A stretch of 20,136 bases of DNA from Acidobacteriota bacterium (GCA_016716715.1 JADJVE010000016.1:1-20136); one strand, 5' to 3'; positions 9,333-17,482 are shown, counted from the first letter of the stretch. Program-made: numbers and translations. The notes: generated by a model from the sequence alone, not told the origin.

Positions 9333-10233
9333 CGTCTGGACGAGGCTCCTCCGTCTCAAGCGGCCGCAGCACGCCTTCGTCCTCACGGAGAGCCGGCTCG
9401 TCTACGTGAGCCGCCGCGATCCCTCCACGGGGAAGCCGTCCACCGCGGAGAACGCCGTGGTGAGCCGCCTCTCGGCCGCTCCCCGAGGGGACGTTCCGGC
9501 CCGGCAAGGGGAACGCTCCCGTGGCCGACGGCGCGCTCCAGAACGCGATCATCGCGCTCGTCCGCGAAGGGGGGGGGAAGGTCCACGCCGCCTCGCTCGT
9601 GGTGCCGGACCACTTCGTCGAGGTGCTGTCCGTGGACGTGGACGACCCCGACAAGAGCCCGAAGGAGGCCGCGGAGATCCTGTCGTGGAAGTTCGCGAAG
9701 GTGTTCGGCGAACCGCTCCGCCCTGCGGCTCTCGCTGGCACACGGCCGGGCCGGGCGCCGACGGGCGCGGGTCCTGGCGCTCGCGACGCCCGAGGAGGCC
9801 GCCGCGTCGTGGGAGGCGCCGTTCGCGGCCGCGGGCGTCCGGATCGGCTCGCTCGAGACGGCGTCGCTCGCGGTCTCGGCGCTCGGCCAGGCGGCCGTCT
9901 CCGGGAACGGCTTCGTCGTCTGGGCCGAGGGCCGCTCCACCACCGCGCTCTTCTTCGAGAACGGCCCTTCGCTTCATGAGGACGCGCCCCACGGCCGATC
10001 CCGAGGACGCGCTCCAGGAGATACGCCTGGCCGCGTCGTTCGTCTCGAAGAACGGACCGATCGACGTGGAGGGCGCCTGCGCGGCGGGGCCGTTCTCGTC
10101 GCCGGTCGTCGAGCGCTTCCGCGCGTTCCGCGCCGAGGCCGGCGGCCGCGAGCCCGTGGCGATCGGCGGCAAGGCCGGTGACGACCCTGCGATCGCGGTG
10201 GCGCTGGGCGCGATGGCGAAGGCGGAGGGCTGA
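9322..10233 (+). CDS. pilM: PilM-like cytoplasmic assembly protein, frameshifted
   Basis: A TTG start at 9322 overlaps the ATPase gene by 11 bases and has AAGGTG a few bases upstream. The product begins STSVWTRLLRLKRPQHAFVL, switches frame near 9480 to ALQNAIIALVREGGGKVHAA and VEVLSVDVDDPDKSPKEAAE, then near 9725 to ARVLALATPEEAAASWEAPF and RIGSLETASLAVSALGQ. Near 9975 it returns to the first frame (DALQEIRLAASFVSKNG, GDDPAIAVALGAMAKAEG). The pattern of a cytoplasmic protein with a strand-rich middle, a SLET-type segment and a C terminus resembling the end of PilM (an active-site-poor actin-like ATPase), immediately before a PilN-like gene, supports the call. The usual PilM N-terminal nucleotide-binding signature is not recognisable, so it may be a divergent PilM or the cytoplasmic half of a GspL-type protein. 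Confidence 0.62.
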   Translation: MSTSVWTRLLRLKRPQHAFVLTESRLVYVSRRDPSTGKPSTAENAVVSRLSAAPRGDVPARQGERSRGRRRAPERDHRARPRRGGEGPRRLARGAGPLRRGAVRGRGRPRQEPEGGRGDPVVEVREGVRRTAPPCGSRWHTAGPGADGRGSWRSRRPRRPPRRGRRRSRPRASGSARSRRRRSRSRRSARRPSPGTASSSGPRAAPPPRSSSRTALRFMRTRPTADPEDALQEIRLAASFVSKNGPIDVEGACAAGPFSSPVVERFRAFRAEAGGREPVAIGGKAGDDPAIAVALGAMAKAEG

Positions 10234-10950
10234 TGTCGCTGAACCTCGCGAAGCGCCCTTTCGTCAACACCCGTCCGGCGAACGCCGTCGCGGCGTTCCT
10301 GGCGGTCGTGGTGCTCGCCCTGTCGGCCCTCAGCCTCCGGACGGTGCAGCGTTACCTGAACGACTCGGAGAAGACGCGCGCCGCGATCGCCACGCTCTCG
10401 AAGGAGAACGCCCGGCTCGACGAGGAGCGGCGTCTCGGCGAGAACAGGCTCTCCGCGCTTCAACCTGGGGGACCTCGAGGACAGCGCCCTCGTCGCGAAC
10501 GTCCTCGCCCGGAAACGGGCCTTCTCCTGGACCCGCCTCCTGTCGCGGCTCGAGGAGGTGCTCCCGACCGAGTGTCGGGTGATGTCGATCAGCCTCGCGA
10601 AGGTGACGAAGGAGCCGGCCAAGGTCTCCTGCGCCCGACGAAGAGGTGCGGATCGATCTCAACCCCGTATCGCGCGATCCGGACGGCCTCCCCCGGGTCC
10701 TCAAGGCGTTCTACGGCTCCGAGTACTTCGACAAGCCGTCACCCCAGCAGGAGCTGGGCCCGGACAAGGGCTCTCCCGACGGGCATCAGCTCCGGCTCAG
10801 CGTCGTCTACAGGGACAAGGGCGCGGGCCGTCCCGAGCCGGCCGCGAGCGCCGCTCACCGAGAGGAGCCGCCGAAGGCGCCGGCGCGGGAAGCGGAGAAG
10901 GCCGGGACCAGGCCGCGGAGCCCTCGACGAAGCTCGCGAAGGGGGCGTCC
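10233..10950 (+). CDS. pilN: PilN-like inner-membrane assembly protein, frameshifted
   Basis: The ATG at 10233 overlaps the previous stop (TGATG). The N terminus SLNLAKRPFVNTRPANAVAA is the classic PilN start: a short cytoplasmic segment with an N-L-A-x-R-P-F motif that docks onto PilM. A single transmembrane helix (FLAVVVLALSALSL, about residues 21-35) follows, then a periplasmic coiled coil (SEKTRAAIATLSKENARLDE). Later pieces in other frames are LEDSALVANVLARKRAFSW, EVLPTECRVMSISLAKVTKE, and EVRIDLNPVSRDPDGLPRVL with KAFYGSEYFDKPSP, a ferredoxin-like fold typical of PilN/GspL periplasmic domains. Frame changes lie near 10460 (an extra T in gcgcttcaac fits) and 10635. The C terminus is Pro/Ala/Lys-rich and its stop codon cannot be located; the end given is the inferred junction with the PilO-like gene. 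Confidence 0.78.
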
Positions 10951-11521
10951 GTCATCACCAGTCGCCCGCCGCCACGCCGCCCGAAGCGCGAAGCCGGCCG
11001 GAGGCCCGCCGAAGAATCACGCGGCGGGGGTCTGGCGCGCGCCGGGTCTCTTCTCAGTCCTCCTCGTCCTCATCGGCGTCAACGCCGCCCTCCTCGTCTC
11101 GTACAACGGCCTGTACGAGTCCCGCGTGCGGGCCCTCCAGGAGACGCAGAAGAACCTGGAGGAGCGGAAGCGGGAGGTCACGGCCTCCATCGCGAAGCTG
11201 AAGGCGAGGGAGGAGGAGCTGGGCGCACTCCGCGAGAAGGGCTCCAGACCTTCTACACCGAGACGCTCGGGACGCGGAAGGAGCGGCTGGCCGCGCTCAT
11301 CGAGGACCTCGCCGCCTCACCGGAAAGCCGCCATGCGTCCCGACGAGATCTCGTATGCCGAGGACGACACGGGCCGCATGTCGATGACGTTCCTCCTCCG
11401 TGGCAAGTACATCGACGTGAAGAAGCTGATGGCCGAGCTCGAGACCAGCGACAGCTTCTTCGTCCTCGAGGGGATCGCCGTGGCGGCCGACGACGACGAC
11501 CCGGACGGCCCGGCAGCGTGA
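10951..11521 (+). CDS. pilO: PilO-like inner-membrane assembly protein, frameshifted
   Basis: Periplasmic alignment-complex partner of PilN. No standard start is visible: AAGGGGG at about 10938-10945 precedes GTC ATC ACC, so a GTG or ATG may have been lost to a base error. After a basic, Pro-rich cytoplasmic stretch there is one transmembrane helix (LFSVLLVLIGVNAALLVSY, about 11047-11103). A periplasmic coiled coil follows (VRALQETQKNLEERKREVTA, SIAKLKAREEELGALREK), then TFYTETLGTRKERLAALIED and a C-terminal alpha/beta domain with MRPDEISYAEDDTGRMSMTF and the YIDVKKLMAELETSDSFFV pattern characteristic of PilO/GspM. Frame changes fall near 11040, 11245 and 11325. The stop at 11519-11521 overlaps the next start. 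The family assignment is good; the N-terminal boundary is approximate. Confidence 0.76.
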
Positions 11522-12221
11522 GCGGCACCGCCGACGGGCACTACTTTCCAGACCCAGACCTCTCAAGGTGCGCCGAAGGGCGCCGCTTCCGCAGCCAGAA
11601 GACGGCCGGCGAAGAGGCCCGCGGCGCCTGGCGAAGGGGCGCGCGAAGCCGACCGCTCGGCGGCAACAACCGCCTCTACGCCCTCCTCGCCGTGCTGGCG
11701 GCCATCGCCGCGTACAACTTCTGGCCGCGCGACGCGGCGCCCCGGCGGCCGGTGGCCCCGTGACGACGCGCGGCGCCAAGCCCGTGGCGCTCGACTCGTT
11801 GCCGATCCCGGCGTTCAACCCGGATCCCGCGAAGGGCGGGCCGATCGAAGGGAAGGTGGGGCGGAACATCTTCCGCTACTACAACTCGCCCACCGCCACG
11901 CCCACGCGGACGCCGCCGCCCCCCCGCCGAAGCAGCTCGTTCGGCCCGCGGACCGACGACCACCGCCCCACGAACACCCCGATCATTCCCCCGAAGGTTC
12001 CGTATACCGCGATAGCGATCATGGGACCGGAGGGAAACCGGATCGTGGCGCTCGAGGAAGGGGCGCGGCTCATCAACGCGCGGGAGGGCGACGTGATCGA
12101 CAACCGCTTCAAGGTCCTGAAGATCAACCGCGAATCGGTCGACTTCGGCTTCCCCGATCTCCCCAAAAGCATCACCACGCGGCTCCCCGTGCAGGGAGCG
12201 GAAGGCTCCAAAGGAAAGTAG
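11518..12221 (+). CDS. PilP/GspC-like linker protein between inner-membrane complex and secretin, frameshifted
   Basis: The GTG at 11518 overlaps the PilO stop (GTGA). A short, basic, Ala/Pro-rich N terminus leads to one transmembrane helix (LYALLAVLAAIAAYNFW, about 11669-11725). A frame change at about 11755 is followed by LPIPAFNPDPAKGGPIEGKV and GRNIFRYY, then a long Pro/Thr linker (SPTATPTRTPPPP). The compact domain GNRIVALEEGARLINAREGD with VIDNRFKVLKINRESVDFGF resembles the homology region of GspC and the beta-domain of PilP, which contact secretin N domains. It has no PDZ domain. Location directly before the secretin agrees. TAG at 12219-12221 abuts the secretin ATG. The exact family (PilP or GspC) is left open; the N-terminal 60 residues are unreliable because of probable indels. 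Confidence 0.68.
12210..12218 (+). promoter_or_regulatory. Ribosome-binding site of the secretin gene
   Basis: The purine-rich AAAGGAAAG ends three bases before the ATG at 12222, within the last codons of the preceding gene. Together with the abutting TAG/ATG it supports the chosen start and suggests translational coupling. Confidence 0.6.
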
Positions 12222-14620
12222 ATGACGACCCGAGCGATGAGAACATTCCCGGCGCTTCTGCTCGCGGCGGCGGCGCTCCTCGGAAGCGGCTGCGCCGCCA
12301 CCCGCTCCTTCCGCGACGCCCAGCGCGAGGAGACGCTGGAGCACTGGGACCTCGCGGTCCTCGGCGTACGACAAGGCCCCTCCAGGGCGAGCCCGAGAAC
12401 GGGCGTACAAGATCGCCTACCAGCGGGCGAAGCTGAAGGCGCCGCGCAGGCGCACTCCAAGCGCGGCCGCATCCACCGATCGCCGGACAGCTGGACCTGG
12501 CGGCCATCGAGTACGAGCAGTCCGTCGCGCTCGACCCCACGAACGACGCGGCGCTCCAGGAGCTGAAGATCGGGAAGGGCCGCCCTCGGCGCGCGGCGGG
12601 AGAAGCCGCGGGAGGGACGAGCATCGAGAAGGCCAAGGCGAAGGCGAGGGGCGCGCGGATCACGCCGCCCATGCTGAACCCCGCCTCCGACAAGCTGATC
12701 GACTACTACGTCCCCGGCGAGGTGGAGATCAAGAAGATCTACCAGGCTATCTGCTCGGCCGCGGGGATCAACGTCATCTACGACCCGCAGCTGAAGAACG
12801 ACAAGTTCTCGATCGACCTCCGCGGGATGACGTTCCAGAAGGCGCTCGAGACGACCATGCGCCAGGCGGGGCACTTCTACAAGGTCTACGACGAGAGGAC
12901 GATCATCATCGCCCAGGACACCCAGCAGAACCGCAAGGAGTACGAGGACCTCGTCATCCGGACGTTCTTCCTCTCGAACGGCGACGTGAAGGACGTGTCG
13001 GCGATGGTCCGGTCCATCCTCGACCTCCGCCGCCTCGCCACGATCCCGCAGCTGAACGCCATCGTCATCCGCGACACCGCCGACAAGGTGGCCGTGGCGG
13101 AGAAGATCATCGAGATCAACGACAAGGCGAAGGCCGAGGTCGTCGTCGACGTCGAGCTCCTGCAGATCGACACGAACAAGCTCTCGAGCTCGGCGCCGAG
13201 CTGAGCTCCTACCAGCGCCGTCTACGGTCCCCCCGGCACCGCGACCGGCGGCTCGGGCGGAACGGGCGGCACCGGTGGAACCGGCGGCACGGGCGGCACC
13301 GGCGGCTCGACCGCGACGACGAACGTCCTGTGGAAGGACCTCTTCAAGGTGGGTCTCTCCGACTTCTCGTTCGCCATTCCCGCGATCACCTTCAACTTCA
13401 TCAAGACGAACTCCGAGGCCGAGCTCCTGGCGAAGCCCCAGCTCCGGATCGCCGAGGGCGAGAAGGCGCAGCTGACGATCGGCGACCGCGTCCCGATCCC
13501 GGTCACCACCATCAACACACAGCAGGCCATCGGGTCGAGCGGCGGCATCGTCCCCATCACGTCGTACCAGTACCAGGACGTCGGGATCAAGATCGAGATC
13601 GAGCCGCGCGTACACCACAACAAAGAGGTGACGATGAAGCTGACGATCGAGGTCTCGCAGCTCGGGGCGACGAACGAATCGGGCCAGCCGACGATCGGCA
13701 CCCGACCATCACGTCGACCATCCGGCTGAAGGACGGCGAGACGAACTTCCTGGCCGGGCTCATCCGGAAGGACATCACGAGGTCCAAGAGGGGAGTCCCG
13801 TTCCTGAGCGAGATCCCGCTGGTGGGACAGCTCTTCTCGCACAGCGTCGATTCGCAGAACCGGAAGGACCTCTTCCTCACCCTGACCCCTCACATCATCC
13901 GCTCGCCGCAGATCACCGAGGAGGACCTCCTCCCCATCTGGGTCGGCACGGAGAACAACGTCAGCTTCTCGGGCGCGGCCACGCGGCTCGAGTCGCCGAA
14001 CGCCATCGGCTCGCCCTTCGACGCGCCGACCAAGCCGCAGGTCATTCCCCAGTCCGCGCGGCCGGTCTCCACCACGCCCGGAAGCACGATTCCCCAGGGG
14101 AGCGGCCCGAACGACCCGTTCAAGCGGGGCTCGCCGCCGCTGACGAATCCCAACCCGTCCCCGATCAAGGGGAAGGAACCTCGTCTCCAACGGGGAGCCG
14201 CTCGCCTCGCGGGCGCCGGCGCTCGATTTCACCACGGAGGTGGAGTCGGTGAAGCCGGGCGAGGTCTCCGTGGTGTCGCTGAACGGCGTGGCGGGGATGC
14301 CCGACCTGAACGCCCTCGAGCTGACGGTGGAGTGGAATCCGGCCGTGGTCGAGGTCACCGGCATCGCGGCCGGCCCGTGGCAGGGCGGGCCGACGGGCGG
14401 CCAGGTGCGCTTCGAGGCCGAGCGGGTGCCGGGCCGGGCGCGGCTCCAGTTCGGGCGCGCCGCGGGGACGACGGGCCTTCCCGAGGGCGTCCTCGCGAAC
14501 CTGGCCGTGCGCGGCGTCGCGTCGGGCACCACGTTCCTGCGCGTCTCGGCCGCCGCGGCCCTGGCCAAGAACGGGCCCGCAACGCCCGCGGCAATGCCGC
14601 TCACGCTGACGGTCGAGTAG
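12222..14620 (+). CDS. gspD: Multidomain secretin (GspD/PilQ type): lipoprotein signal, TPR, N0, N1, core, cohesin-like C terminus; frameshifted
   Basis: Outer-membrane channel of the machine. The N terminus (MRTFPALLLAAAALLGSGCA) is a lipoprotein-like signal with a slightly imperfect lipobox. A TPR-like stretch follows in several frames (AYDKAL, RYKIAYQRAKLKA, GQLDLAAIEYEQSVALDPTN). From about 12671 the order is clear: N0/STN domain (EIKKIYQAICSAAGINVIYD, FQKALETTMRQAGHFYKVYD), one N1 domain (IRTFFLSNGDVKDVSAMVRS, NAIVIRDTADKVAVAEKIIE), the first core strand (VVVDVELLQIDTNKL), a Gly/Thr repeat, then the core (ELLAKPQLRIAEGEKAQLTI, GDRVPIPV, QDVGIKIEIEPRVH, RLKDGETNFLAGLIRKDITR, VPFLSEIPLVGQLFS). 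A Pro-rich linker ends in a cohesin-like beta domain (14177-14620: FTTEVESVKPGEVSVVSLNG, ALELTVEWNPAVVEVTG). Frame changes lie at 12360-12600 (several), 13190, 13220, 13705 and 14170. Confidence 0.9.
13247..13309 (+). repeat. Seven tandem 9-bp units encoding Gly-Gly-Thr/Ser inside the secretin
   Basis: Seven imperfect copies of ggcggcacc (GGS, five GGT, GGS) read in the secretin frame. They sit between the first core strand and the NVLWKDLFKVGLSDFSFAIP segment. The translation is a flexible Gly/Thr loop. It is a short minisatellite that could vary in copy number by slippage without breaking the frame. Confidence 0.85.
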
Positions 14621-14635
14621 GGGAGAAGAAAGGCG

Positions 14636-15115
14636 ATGTCGAAAGGCCTCTTCAGCCGGAAAGCCCGCACACGCGGCTACTCGCTGATCGAGCTGTCGAT
14701 CGTCTGCGCCATGATCGTCATCCTCACCGCGATGATCGTCCCCATCACGCGGTTCACCCTGATCCGCCAGAAGGAGATGGAGCTGAAGATGGCCCTCCGG
14801 AACATGCGGAGCGCCATCGACGAGTACAAGCGCCTGTCGGACCAGGGGCTCGTCCCGGTCGACCTCGACACCGACGGCTACCCGAAGACGCTGGACAAGC
14901 TCGTCGAGGGCGTGGACCTCGTGGGCCAGATCAAGAAGAAGAAGCGGTTCCTCCGCAAGATCCCGATCGACCCGATGACCGGCAAGGCCGAGTGGGGCCT
15001 GCGCAGCGTGCAGGACGAGCCCGACACCACCTCGTGGGGAAGGCAGAACGTCTACGACGTCTACTCCCTTTCCGAGGCCACCGGGCTCGACAAGACGAAA
15101 TACAAGGACTGGTGA
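14636..15115 (+). CDS. gspG: Type II secretion major-type pseudopilin (GspG-like), first copy
   Basis: An intact gene with a purine-rich ribosome-binding site (gggagaagaaagg) before the ATG at 14636. The product has 159 residues. A basic leader (KGLFSRKARTRG) ends at a class III prepilin cleavage site, RG/YSLIELSIV, with Glu at mature position 5. The N-terminal hydrophobic helix (IVCAMIVILTAMIVPITRFT) follows. The globular part has ALRNMRSAIDEYKRL, the pseudopilin signature FLRKIPIDPMTGKAEWGLRS, and a C-terminal loop with DEPDTTSWGRQNVYDVYSLS, similar to the GspG calcium-binding region. It should be cleaved and methylated by a prepilin peptidase encoded elsewhere. The stop TGA is followed after one base by the next pseudopilin gene, so the two are co-translated. 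It could form the pseudopilus shaft or be a GspH/I-like minor subunit. Confidence 0.92.
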   Translation: MSKGLFSRKARTRGYSLIELSIVCAMIVILTAMIVPITRFTLIRQKEMELKMALRNMRSAIDEYKRLSDQGLVPVDLDTDGYPKTLDKLVEGVDLVGQIKKKKRFLRKIPIDPMTGKAEWGLRSVQDEPDTTSWGRQNVYDVYSLSEATGLDKTKYKDW

Positions 15116-15116
15116 C

Positions 15117-15520
15117 ATGAGACGCCTGAAGCGAAACCGCGGGTTCACCCTGATCGAGCTCCTCGTCGTGATGGCGATCATGGGGATACTCGTGGCCGTT
15201 GCGATTCCGGCCCTCCAGAAAGCGCCGATCACGGCCAAGGAAGCGGCCCTGAAGGAAGATCTCTTCACGTTCCGCCAGTGCATCGACCAGTTCTTCGCCG
15301 ACAAGGGCCACTACCCCGAGTCGCTGGAGGTGCTGGTGACGGAGAAGTACATCCGGAAGATCCCCATCGACCCGATGACCAAGTCAGCCGAGACCTGGGA
15401 GCTGGAGTTCGAGGAGCCCGACGCCACCGAGACCGCGAGCGAGCAGCCCCCGGCATCATCAACGTCACGTCGGGCTCGCCGAAGATCGCGCTCGACGGCA
15501 CGGCGTACAACACCTGGTGA
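15117..15520 (+). CDS. GspG-like pseudopilin, second copy, frameshifted near 3' end
   Basis: The ATG at 15117 begins MRRLKRNRGFTLIELLVVMA, a textbook prepilin leader and helix with cleavage before Phe and Glu at position 5. The globular domain contains KEAALKEDLFTFRQCIDQFF, ADKGHYPESLEVLVTEKYIR and KIPIDPMTKSAETWELEFEE, close to GspG. Near 15447-15455, in a run of C residues, the frame changes and the expected ending GIINVTSGSPKIALDGTAYN-TW appears, stopping at 15518-15520. The predicted length, about 134 residues, is standard for GspG, which makes this the better candidate for the major shaft subunit. The pair of adjacent GspG-like genes looks like an old duplication, because the two share the IPIDPMT motif but little else. 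Confidence 0.9.
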
Positions 15521-15535
15521 TGCGACGGTGACGTG

Positions 15536-16175
15536 ATGAGGAAGCCCCGGCGCCTCCGCGGCTACACGCTCGTCGCGCTCCTCATCGGTCTCACCCTGAT
15601 GACCATCATGATCGCGGCCATCCTCCCGCTCGCCTCCACCCAGAGGCAGCGCGAGGACGAGGAGGAGCTGATCTTCCGGGGAACCCAGTACGCCGAGGCG
15701 ATCCGGATTTTCCGGCGAAAGTACGGGCGGTACCCCACCGCCCTGAAGGAGATGCTCGAGACCAAGCCCCGGACGATCCGGAAACTCTGGAAAGACCCGA
15801 TCCTGAGGTCCGACGACTGGGGCCTCGTCACGCTCAGCCAGGGCGGGGCGGTGGACTATCCCGACCCCGGTGCCCGGGAGAGGGGGAACGGGTGGCGCCG
15901 TCAGAACGCCCACACCCGCGCCGAGCCCCACGCCGGACCACTTCCGGAGCACGGGTGACGCCGCGGGGCCGGTCGCCTCCGTGGGCCCCATTCTCGGCGT
16001 CTACTCCAAGTCGAAGAAGGAAGGGCTCCGCACGTTCCAGGGCCGGAAGGCCTACGAGGAGTGGAAGTTCACCGAGAACACCGTCGGCCAGGGCGCCGGC
16101 GTCACGCCAGGAGCCGGCGTGCGCGACGGCACCCCCACGAACCTCCCGCCGGGAGGGGGGCGGAGGAAGAAGTAG
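15536..16175 (+). CDS. Minor pseudopilin lacking Glu5, frameshifted
   Basis: The ATG at 15536 (GTG at 15533 is alternative) starts MRKPRRLRGYTLVALLIGLT, a prepilin-type leader and hydrophobic helix. Mature position 5 is Ala instead of the Glu seen in the two preceding pseudopilins. The domain continues with LASTQRQREDEEELIFRGTQ, YAEAIRIFRRKYGRYPTALK and RKLWKDPILRSDDWGLVTLS. After a frame change near 15870 it gives a Pro/Thr-rich loop (TPTPAPSPTPDHF), then ASVGPILGVYSKSKKEGLRT and FQGRKAYEEWKFTENTV, ending in a basic tail GGGRRKK with TAG at 16173-16175. The GPI-GV-SKSK motif recurs in pseudopilins of Acidobacteriota-type clusters as I recall them. Loss of Glu5 suggests a tip or minor role comparable to GspK, although the protein is shorter than GspK. 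Confidence 0.82.
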
Positions 16176-16197
16176 GGCACGGCTTAAGATCCGCGCC

Positions 16198-17482
16198 GTG
16201 CTGGCCCGAACCCTCACCGACGGCACCGCCGTCTGGATGGACCCGATGCGCGACGTCGAGAGCGTCGCGCTCGGCGTCTACGTGAAGGGGGGCTCGGCCG
16301 ACGAGGCGCCGGAGACCCTGGGCTCCACCCACTTCCTGGAGCATCTCCTCTTCAAGAGGACCCGCCGGCGCTCCGGCGCGGCCATCGCGCGGATGACCGA
16401 CCGCCTCGGGGGCGACTGCGACGCCTACACCACGAAAGAGTCGGTCTGCTTCCACGCCCGGACGCCCGCCAGCCGCCTCACCGACGCCATCTCTCTGCTC
16501 CTCGACCTCACCGAGGCCCCGGCGTTCACGCGGGACGACGTGGAGACGGAGCGCGACGTGATCCTGGAAGAGATGGCCGACGCGAACGACGTCCCCGAGG
16601 ATCGCCTGCACGACGCCTTCGTCCGCGCCCTCTGGCCCGCGCACCCTCTGGGCGCCCCGATCCTCGGCACCGAGGAGACCGTCCGGGGCCTCTCGCGCGA
16701 CACGCTCGTCACGCGCTTCCGCGAGATCTTCCGGCCCGAGCGGATGGTGATCGTGGCCGCGGGCGCCTTCGAGCCCGACGCGCTCGTGACCCAGCTCCAG
16801 CGGGCGCGGGACCTCCGGACGCGGCGCGCGAAGGCGCCCACGCCCCTTCCGCCGCGCCGCGCGGCCCCGTCGCCGCGCGCGGCCCGCTGCGCGTTCCACC
16901 TGGTGCGCCCCGACCTCACGCAGACCCACCTCCTGATCGGCTCCGCAAGGCCTCGCGTTCGGGCACCCGCTCATCACGGCCGCCACGCTCGGATCGGTCA
17001 TCCTGGGCGGCGGCGTCTCGTCGCGGCTCTGGCGCGGCGTCCGCGAGCGGCAGGGGCTCGCCTACCACGTCGGCTCGGGCCTGACCGTTCACCGGCGAGC
17101 GGGCGTCTTCCTCATCGAGGCCGCCACCCAGCCGAAGAACCTCCCGAAGCTGGTGAAGACGACGCGGCAGATCCTCCGGCGCATCCTGAGCGACGGCGTC
17201 ACGCCCGCCGAGCTCGTCCGCGCGAAGAACCAGGTGACGGCCGAGATCGCGCTGAGCCTCGAGTCGACCGCCGCGCGCCGCGAGGCGGCCGCGCGGACCT
17301 GGCTCTACCGCGGCCGCCCCGAAGAGGTGAGCGAGGTCCTGGCGCGGGTGGCGAAGGTCACCGTGGAAGACGTGGCGAAGGCCGTGCAGCTCCTCTTCGC
17401 GAGCTCGATGGGCCTCGGCATCACCGGGCCCGTGGTGCCGGGCATCTCCGTGGACGAGCTGGCGGGAGAGCTGGCCGCGTGA
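16198..17482 (+). CDS. M16-family zinc metallopeptidase (processing-peptidase/PqqL-like), one frameshift
   Basis: A GTG at 16198 starts VLARTLTDGTAVWMDPMRDV, the usual M16 N-terminal strand pattern. The inverted zinc motif HFLEH is at residues 45-49, with the downstream glutamate in ETERDVILEEMADANDVPED. ESVALGVYVKGGSADE and HPLGAPILGTEETVRGLSRD are also typical. Near 16950 the frame shifts by one, and the second M16 domain continues: GHPLITAATLGSVILGGGVS, SRLWRGVRERQGLAYHVGSG (the R-Y substrate-binding region) and TPAELVRAKNQVTAEIALSL. Length, about 427 residues, matches the bacterial short M16B form. No signal peptide is seen, so it is probably cytoplasmic. No good ribosome-binding site is evident. 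Its stop overlaps the dut start by four bases. It is the first gene after the secretion block, with a 22-base gap. Confidence 0.9.

Noticed and set aside
7632..9386. A 584-codon open frame on the minus strand, antisense to the assembly ATPase gene
   Set aside because: The translation is a low-complexity Asp/Val/Leu/Arg/Glu-rich shadow with no domain, as expected in very GC-rich DNA opposite a well-conserved gene.
9569..9577. Run of nine G considered as a phase-variation tract
   Set aside because: The reading frame passes through it correctly (three Gly codons), and a single homopolymer in an error-rich assembly is weak evidence for phase variation.
13247..13309. Tandem repeat considered as a CRISPR or attachment-site array
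   Set aside because: Units are 9 bp, contiguous without spacers, and in frame with the secretin coding sequence.
11879..13618. A 579-codon minus-strand open frame opposite the secretin
   Set aside because: Mirrors the conserved secretin domains in antisense, is rich in Asp/Val/Leu/Arg, and shows no family motif.
4377..16175. Programmed ribosomal frameshifting as an explanation of the many frame changes
   Set aside because: Changes are too numerous, occur in both directions and at unrelated sites without common slippery sequences; technical indels are simpler.
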